NCBI RefSeq assembly: GCF_001659605.2
Contig: NC_035172.2
Coordinates: 31,237,342-31,301,341 of the forward strand
DNA: 64,000 bases
Direction: 5' to 3'
Origin: Manihot esculenta
Lineage: Eukaryota; Streptophyta; Magnoliopsida; Malpighiales; Euphorbiaceae
Below, in pieces: positions 58,701 through 64,000 of the stretch. The translations under genes were made by a program, and so were the position numbers. The notes beneath the pieces were generated by a model. It saw nothing but the letters and a program-made list of their open reading frames with translations, was not told the origin of the DNA and did not search any database. Numbering within the stretch: the stretch's first letter is position 1; each line of letters starts with the position of its first letter.

Positions 58701-60699
58701 GTCTGACCAATGTGAAGAGAGCTTTGAAGAGTTAAAGAGAAGATTAACTTCAGCACCGGTGTTAGCTCTGCCTACTAGTGATGAAGACTTCACAGTGTTC
58801 TGTGATGCGTCCCGAGTGGGATTAGGTTGTGTGTTAATGCAGAATGACAGAGTAATAGCTTATGCTTCTAGACAGCTGAAGAAGCACGAGCTAAATTATC
58901 CAACACACGATCTTGAGATGGCAGCTGTTATCTTTGCACTCAAGATGTGGAGGCATTACCTCTATGGGGTGAAATGTGAGATCTTTACAGATCATAAGAG
59001 CCTACAGCACATCCTGAGTCAGAGGGAGTTAAATTTGAGGCAGAGACGGTGGGTGGAATTGCTTAGTGATTATGATTGCAAGATCCAGTATCATCCGGGA
59101 AAAGCAAATGTTGTAGCGGATGCCTTGAGCCGGAAATCATTAGGCAGTTTATCCCACATTACAGCAGAAAGGAGGCCGGTGGTGAAGGACTTCTACAGGT
59201 TAGTTGAGGAAGGGCTACAGTTAGAGTTAACTGGTACAGGTGCTTTGATTGCACAGATGAAAGTTACACCCGTGTTTCTGGAGCAAGTGGCTCAGAAACA
59301 ACATGAGGATCCAGTGTTGGTCAAGATTGCCAGGACTGTTCAGTCAGGCAAGAGCGAAGAGTTCAGATTTGACAACCAAGGGATTCTCCGCTACGGGCCT
59401 AGACTATGTGTACCAGACGACATCAGTTTGAAAGGAGACATTATGAGGGAAGCTCATAATGCGAGATATAGCATTCACCCTGGAGCCACCAAGATGTATC
59501 AAGATCTGAAGAGAGTGTATTGGTGGCCAGCAATGAAGAGAGAAGTGGCACAGTTTGTGTCAGCCTGCGAGATATGTCAAAGGGTGAAGCTAGAGCACCA
59601 GAAGCCGGCTGGAATGCTTAACCCACTGCCGATTCCAGAATGGAAATGGGAGAATATAGCCATGGATTTTGTAGTGGGGTTACCGGCGACGTCCAACAGA
59701 CTAGACTCCATATGGGTGATTGTGGATAGACTGACTAAATCTGCTCACTTCATTCCTGTCAGGAGTGGCTACTCTGTGGACAAGCTAGCGCAGGTATATG
59801 TTGAGGAAGTTGTGAGGTTACATGGGGCTCCTGTTTCTATAGTGTCTGACAGAGGACCCCAGTTTACCTCCAGGTTTTGGCGAAGTCTGCAAGAGGCTAT
59901 GGGCACCAGGTTAGACTTCAGCACTGCTTTCCATCCACAGACTGACGGACAGTCAGAGAGGACCATCCAAACCATAGAAGACATGCTCAGAATGTGTGTG
60001 CTAGATTTTGGCGGTTCTTGGAGGCAGCATCTACCCTTAGTGGAGTTTGCCTACAACAATAGTCATCATGCTAGCATAGGGATGGCTCCATATGAAGCTC
60101 TGTATGGGAGGAAGTGCAGGTCACCAGTTTGTTGGGAAGAGGTTGGAGAAAGGTCCCTAGCAGGGCCTGAGTTAGTCGAGATCACGAACAGGGTGGTGCC
60201 CATCATCAGAGAGAGGCTCAAGACTGCTGTTAGTCGGCAGAAGAGCTATGCAGACGTTCGCAGAAAGCACATAGAGTTTGAGGAGGGGGATCTGGTCTTG
60301 TTGAAGGTGTCTCCAATGAAAGGGGTGGTTCGTTTTGGGAGGAAAGGTAAGCTGGCTCCGCGGTACATTGGACCTTTTGAGATTTTGCAGAAGGTCGGAA
60401 ATGTGTCGTATAAGCTTGATTTGCCTATGTCTATGGAAAGAATCCATCCAGTCTTCCATGTTTCGATGCTAAGGAAGTTTGTGTCACATCCGAGTAAGGT
60501 TCTCAGCGAACCAGATGTGGAGATCCTAGGTGATCTCACGTATGTAGAACAACCAGTGCGGATCATTGACACCCAGATCAGAAAGCTAAGGAACAAGGAG
60601 ATCCCGATGGTGAAAGTCCTCTGGAACCACCATAACATCGAAGAGTGCACCTGGGAGACACGGGAGTCTATGCTCCAACAGTACCCCCATCTCTTTTGA
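55711..60699 (+). CDS. Intact gag-pol polyprotein, Tekay/Del-like chromovirus
   Basis: 1662 residues. I chose the ATG at 55711 ([12 protein letters not shown]) because this peptide is conserved in all four copies and follows a GTTTTCAG acceptor-like site by 8 nt; the frame is open upstream to 55624. In order: Arg/Glu-rich and Pro/Tyr-rich gag N-terminus, retrotransposon gag domain, CX2C pair and zinc knuckle [15 protein letters not shown] (about 452-466), aspartic protease with LDPGASHSF (Asp 549), RT from about 720 with FIDD at 883-886, RNase H with CDASRVGLG and TDHKSL (about 1030-1150), integrase HHCC zinc region (about 1249-1290), catalytic Asp near 1318, SDRGPQF near 1379 and Glu near 1416, GPY/F motif APRYIGPF near 1550, and a C-terminal chromodomain-like part ([16 protein letters not shown]). 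It acts in virus-like particles and in nuclear integration. No stop or frameshift is seen. Confidence 0.95.
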   Translation: MRGTRRSARLTGAPPENEGMEGRPPALPRAMSQRAGRERSSRDPRRSFDESRRETEQRRRSSDTREEMDVDPRRDGGLGVGTTEEDVGSSQGGGQASGYGYPPHYQPYPQGPGYSMGGTSDYPSFHPYPTYMPYPPYYPPYPPYPMYPPSPFYPSPAYSTPESSAPPPPPPVVQPEAPVIQTPQPGPSVRSKVKMTDYLKLDAPKYQSGDDPFEYIKAVKMIADELGADDTRAIQMAGFTLKCKKAKEWFGVYVDPRMDNMSWEEFANEFAGWAFPDSSKELKMIEFEQLKQTEDMSIDEFTDRFLELLRYAGQAYDTEQKKARRYAMKLHSRYSSLIHAAERESFHTVVDLARRMEASAIIQGTVKQQPAQSSGSKTPGRGKSDPSSQGAATSSGKKWSGSTQKSKKNKFWNKIKAGLGLGSGMSSGSEVPVCGRCGKAHRGVCRLGITGCYRCGQEGHMARECPQASFTAPSHQTAPASMPQPPVSVMTQGRGRGRGSASSSAGPRGGGPSAPARIFTMTQQEANTSHTVVSGNLLIGCSEVYALLDPGASHSFVAPRAIERVGLMTSGLECPLWVSGPKCDPSLAETVCRHSPVFIDGRCLPADLVVLELTDFDVILGMDWLSAYGATLDCRDKVVKFRDEDGSEFVFRGDRRGTPRGLISALQARRLLRRGCQGYLAHVRELDSQVRDPSSVPVVREFPDVFPDELPGLPPDREIEFEIELVPGTRPISIPPYRMAPAELKELKEQLQELVDKGFIRPSTSPWGAPVLFVKKKDGSLRLCIDYRQLNKVTTKNKYPLPRIDDLFDQLAGAGCFSKIDLRSGYHQLRIKEEDVPKTAFRTRYGHYEFLVMPFGLTNAPAAFMDLMNRVFREYLDHFVIVFIDDILVYSRNAEEHAQHLRIVLQTLREHGLYAKFSKCEFWLRSISFLGHVVSDQGIAVDPKKIEAVANWPRPTTVTEVKSFLGLAGYYRRFVQDFSKIAAPMTRLTRKNQRFTWSDQCEESFEELKRRLTSAPVLALPTSDEDFTVFCDASRVGLGCVLMQNDRVIAYASRQLKKHELNYPTHDLEMAAVIFALKMWRHYLYGVKCEIFTDHKSLQHILSQRELNLRQRRWVELLSDYDCKIQYHPGKANVVADALSRKSLGSLSHITAERRPVVKDFYRLVEEGLQLELTGTGALIAQMKVTPVFLEQVAQKQHEDPVLVKIARTVQSGKSEEFRFDNQGILRYGPRLCVPDDISLKGDIMREAHNARYSIHPGATKMYQDLKRVYWWPAMKREVAQFVSACEICQRVKLEHQKPAGMLNPLPIPEWKWENIAMDFVVGLPATSNRLDSIWVIVDRLTKSAHFIPVRSGYSVDKLAQVYVEEVVRLHGAPVSIVSDRGPQFTSRFWRSLQEAMGTRLDFSTAFHPQTDGQSERTIQTIEDMLRMCVLDFGGSWRQHLPLVEFAYNNSHHASIGMAPYEALYGRKCRSPVCWEEVGERSLAGPELVEITNRVVPIIRERLKTAVSRQKSYADVRRKHIEFEEGDLVLLKVSPMKGVVRFGRKGKLAPRYIGPFEILQKVGNVSYKLDLPMSMERIHPVFHVSMLRKFVSHPSKVLSEPDVEILGDLTYVEQPVRIIDTQIRKLRNKEIPMVKVLWNHHNIEECTWETRESMLQQYPHLF

Positions 60700-60777
60700 G
60701 GTTAGTGTTAGCTTCTTTTATGTTATGTTTTTACTCTGTTTCGAGGTAGAGAGGAACATTCGGGGACGAATGTTCTT

Positions 60778-60790
60778 AAGGGGGGGAGAA
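60778..60790 (+). other. Polypurine tract
   Basis: AAGGGGGGGAGAA directly before the 3' LTR. Upstream is the inverted repeat GAACATTCG...CGAATGTTC, shared by all copies. Confidence 0.92.
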
Positions 60791-63110
60791 TGTAATACCC
60801 GGCTAGACCCCGGTATCGGAATTCCTACGTTCCGGCGGATGTTCCGTTGGAAGTCGGGATTCGAGGATGTCGGAGCTTGCCCTAAGGGTATAAGAAAGGT
60901 TTTTAAGATGTTTTTAAGTGTTTTTATCATGTTTGCATGTTTTGAGTTAAGAAAATTGAGTTTTGAAATGAAAAGGCCAAGGGGACAAAAGCCAGGTTCG
61001 GCCGCCGAAGGTGAAGTTCGGCCGCCGAAAGTTGCATGGTTTCGCATGCACGTTAGGCCGCCGAAGGAAGAGTCGGTTGGCCACTACAAAAGCCCCTTTG
61101 CCCGAGACTTGAGTGTTAAACACTCTGTTTTTGGGTCAAAGGTAGGTTCAAGCTCTCCTTGGTGTGATTTCTCATGTTTTCCTCAAATCTTGCATGTTTT
61201 AACTTGATTTGAGCTTTGTTTTAGAGATTTGAGCAATAGGAAGCAAAGTTGAGCCCTTGGAGAGTTTGATTGAGTTTTCTCCTATCTCCAAGCTTGGATC
61301 ATCAATCCTCTAGTTCTTCAAGAGGTAAGCATGGATCCTCACCTCCCTTTAGGTTTAAAGCAAGTTTTAGAAGTTTTGGAGAGGTTTATGGCATGTTTTG
61401 GGGTATAAGCATGAGTTTGAGCATATGTTAATCATATGAGTTAGTATGAGTTTTGTTGTTGTTTTTGGGGTTTGAGCTAGTTTTTAGGCCCCTATATGCA
61501 TGAGATATGTTATATGTTAGTTGAGAAGTGTTGGTATGCATGTTATGGGTGTTTGATAGGATTTTGGAGGCTGAGAGCATGAGTTGTGCTCGGATTCTGC
61601 CTTTCTGGAGAATCCAGGTTCGGCCGCCGAAGCAAGGTTCGGCCGCCGAACCCCTTGTGGAGGCAGTTTCGGCTGCCAAACCTTGCCCCCGAAAGCTAGG
61701 CTTTTGGGTGAGAAAGGGGCTTTCGGCCGCCGAAAGAGGGAGTTCGGCCGCCGAAAGTGCATGAGTTTCGTCTCTGGATGAGACTTTCGACCGCCGAAGG
61801 TGCCGCCGAACATGCATGAGTTTCGTCTCTGGAGGGAGGTTTCGGCCGCCGAACCAGCCGCCGAAAGTGCCTAGTCCAGCCTTCTTTTGCCCATTTGTCC
61901 ATGCATGCCTATGATGTTTTAGAGGGGTTTTGGGGAGATATTAAGAGTTATGTTTAAGTAAGTGTGGTCCTCATTTGAGTCCACCTGTGTAGGTGCGGAC
62001 CCGAGAGACCAAGGAGGCCCTCAGAGTTAGAGTTACAGAGACTGCTCAGCAGTTGACAGAGGTGAGTGGAACAGAACTTTATTTTAAAAGTTAAGAACTG
62101 TTTTAGCATGATTCATGCATCATTAATGCCATGTTTATGTAGGATGCTTTGCATTAGTATTCACTAAGTTGATGCATTGCATTATTAATTGTATATGTGG
62201 ATTGGACCGAGGCGATCTCAATAGCCCACAAGTCTGTCATTATTGTATGTCCTGTGTGAGCTCCTTTGGGGCCGGGCATTTACCTTGGATGAGTCCTGTG
62301 AGAGCCCTTATAGGGTCGGGCACTATGAGTAGTTAGTGAAAGACCTGTGTGAGCTCCTTTGGGGGCCGGGCACTGACAGAGGGAGTTTTGGGATCATGTC
62401 CAATCCGAGATGTGAAATGTTTGTGCAGTGATGCATCATATGATAGCATGTTTTAAATGTGATTTGTTTTATAGATTCCGCTCACTGGGCTTTAGCAGCT
62501 CATCCCTCTCCCTAACCCCATTTTTCAGGGCCTCAGAGAAGAGAAAGAGAAAGAGATAGCAAGGGAAAAGGCATATGTAATAGTATAGAATAGTGGACAT
62601 GATTATTATGATAATGATGTACAGTACAGAGTTTATGTAATGTAGAGAAATGATGTAATAGCAAGTTATGTATGGAGTTATAGAATTGTGCTTGGCCCTA
62701 GTGTATGTTTATCCCTTTGCACATGATCATTTTCTGTTTATGTTTTATGAGTGAGCTAATGTTGCTCTGAGAACTAGGCTTGGTGCATGGTAGTTTTCTA
62801 TCTCTGTAGTTACTGTATGGTACCATAGCAGGTATCACTCTTCGAGTGCATACAGACAGAGCATGCATAGTCCAGGCTTAGTTGATGAGAAAAGTTTCAG
62901 TTTTATAGAAAAGAAAGAGAAAAGTTTCAAGAAAAGAAAAGTAAGAAAAAAAAAAAACAAGAGAGTAAGTAACAGTTTTAAGCTTAAGTATGATCATGTA
63001 TGGGATTGAGCAGGTACACAGAGTTGACAGTAGGCTTACTACGGGTCCCGGCGGCCTTAAGCCGATCTGGATCCTAGTGCCGGTGATGGTCCGGTAAGCG
63101 GGCTGTTACA
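60791..63110 (+). repeat. 3' LTR of the intact element
   Basis: 2320 bp. Differences from the 5' LTR seen by eye: A to T near 61236, G to A and T to C in the palindrome array near 61790-61806, C to T near 61872, A to G near 62074, C to T near 62323, and two extra A in the A-run near 62947. Confidence 0.95.
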
Positions 63111-63115
63111 CTCAT

Positions 63116-64000
63116 GGACTGCCATGAAACCCTAGGCAGCCTCCCAAGACATATTTAAAGCCTTTAAGAAGCCTAGAAGAGAAAAATTCATCCTGCCAAA
63201 TTCGGCCAAGCAAGGGCAGCCCCTTCTCCACCTTAGTTCTTCATCTTCTTGTTTTCTTTTCATCTATTTTCTGTTTTGGTTCAGCCATGAGTGGCTGAAA
63301 CCCTTTTTCTAGTTGAGAATTGGTTGAAACTAAGGTTGTTTAATGGGTTGTGAGATCTGAACAGAAACTTTTGTCTTTGATTTTATTCAATATTCATGCA
63401 ATTGATGCTTAATTCTAAGATTGCTTTGTTGTTTTGATCAAATTGGCCACTTGATTCTTGATTGCAAAGTTAATTGATTGTTGGATTAGGATATTTGTTA
63501 GTCCGTAATTGCTAGAAATATTCTGTCCATAGAACACTTGGTGTAAAAATCCAAGGAATTGCATGATCTAACATCATCTCATGCGTTTGAGTAGTTAGGG
63601 TTTGGATCTTTCTTGTTCTTCATGCAATTGGCAATTGTTTTGATGCCTAAGGCCCAAGGACGTTCCTTGGCAATTTGTTGATTAGTAATTGATTAGAGGA
63701 CGTTCCCTAATCAGTTTGTTCATAAGGAAAGACATGGTGGTGAGAAGCGTCTTCCACCCCCATAACCAACCTATTGAATCAATCAAGATAACTATGTCTC
63801 AATGATCAACCCAAACAACCAAAGTGGATCCATATCTTCAACTAGACCTTTCTCTTATTGATTTCTCTCTTATTTTAGATTACTTGTTGTTTTAATTGCT
63901 TTCAATAGTTGTTAGACAAATCAATCCCAAAACCCCCTTTTTACTTTTATTGCACTTTACTTTAATTCAGCTTTTAGTTACTTGCTTTCCATTGTGTTTT
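63116..64000 (+). mobile_element. Family B LTR, right segment (runs off window)
   Basis: Continues the 52408-53106 LTR. The sequence matches, in reverse complement, 34890-35425 and 37644-37900 of the other copy (for example GAGTGGCTGAAACC, GATTGCAA, CCAAGGACGTTCC). By comparison roughly 100 bp of the LTR should remain past the window. No coding sequence. Confidence 0.7.

Larger units (their letters stand above)
53107..63110 (+). mobile_element. Intact autonomous Tekay/Del-like chromovirus
   Basis: A 10,004-bp full-length element with TSD CTCAT on both sides (53102-53106 and 63111-63115), LTRs of 2318 and 2320 bp, PBS, one uninterrupted gag-pol frame, and PPT. By eye the LTRs differ by six substitutions and one 2-bp difference in an A-run, about 0.26%. 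At 1.3e-8 substitutions per site per year (a common plant LTR rate) that is about 0.1 million years. All parts needed for transposition appear present. Confidence 0.96.

Overview
The window looks like plant (eudicot) nuclear DNA, dense in repeats. The evidence is Ty3/Gypsy LTR retrotransposons of plant chromovirus type primed by initiator tRNA-Met, plant-type hAT-like MITEs, and one recognisable cellular gene, a plant lysine-rich arabinogalactan protein. A woody Euphorbiaceae-like genome (cassava or rubber tree type) is only a guess. About 85% of the window is LTR retrotransposon.

Layout. 1-25.8 kb is a nest. A minus-strand LTR (1-2086) sits in a plus-strand LTR (2087-3286). Two bases further on lies a solo LTR (3289-4758 and 24634-25771, TSD ACAGT). 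It is split by a degenerate full-length element (4759-24628, TSD GTATG), whose 3' LTR is split by a younger minus-strand full-length element (13841-23740, TSD TTATT). 25.8-26.7 kb is a ~28-bp minisatellite holding a hAT-like MITE. 26674-34691 is a minus-strand chimeric element with three LTRs and TSD GGGGG. 34780-38444 is an unrelated LTR (family B) split by a plus-strand solo LTR (35426-37638, TSD CAATT). 38.5-42 kb holds a degenerate Tat-lineage Gypsy protease/RT remnant split by a solo LTR (39240-41552, TSD GTCAC). 42.6-47.5 kb is AT-rich and largely free of recognisable repeats; it carries the only recognisable host gene (45062-46576, two exons, AGP17/18/19-like). 47.5-50 kb is a decayed Gypsy-associated ORF with a second MITE. 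From 50764, an LTR is interrupted by a family B LTR, which is itself interrupted by an intact autonomous Tekay/Del-like chromovirus (53107-63110, TSD CTCAT, LTRs about 0.3% diverged, one uninterrupted gag-pol frame).

Most of the dominant elements belong to one superfamily of long (about 2.0-2.3 kb) LTRs that start TGTAATACCCGG and end near GGTCGTTACA. Across diverged subfamilies these LTRs share three structures that ordinary LTR annotation does not explain. The first is arrays of a 13-bp palindrome, TTCGGCCGCCGAA, both upstream of the TATA box and in the leader. The second is a conserved set of splice-donor and splice-acceptor consensus sites outlining a multi-exon leader, with an acceptor 8-9 nt before the gag ATG. 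The third is a tandem series of short hairpins whose stems change by compensatory substitution while the loop stays constant. These are the main findings. All statements come from reading by eye; no alignment or database search was run.
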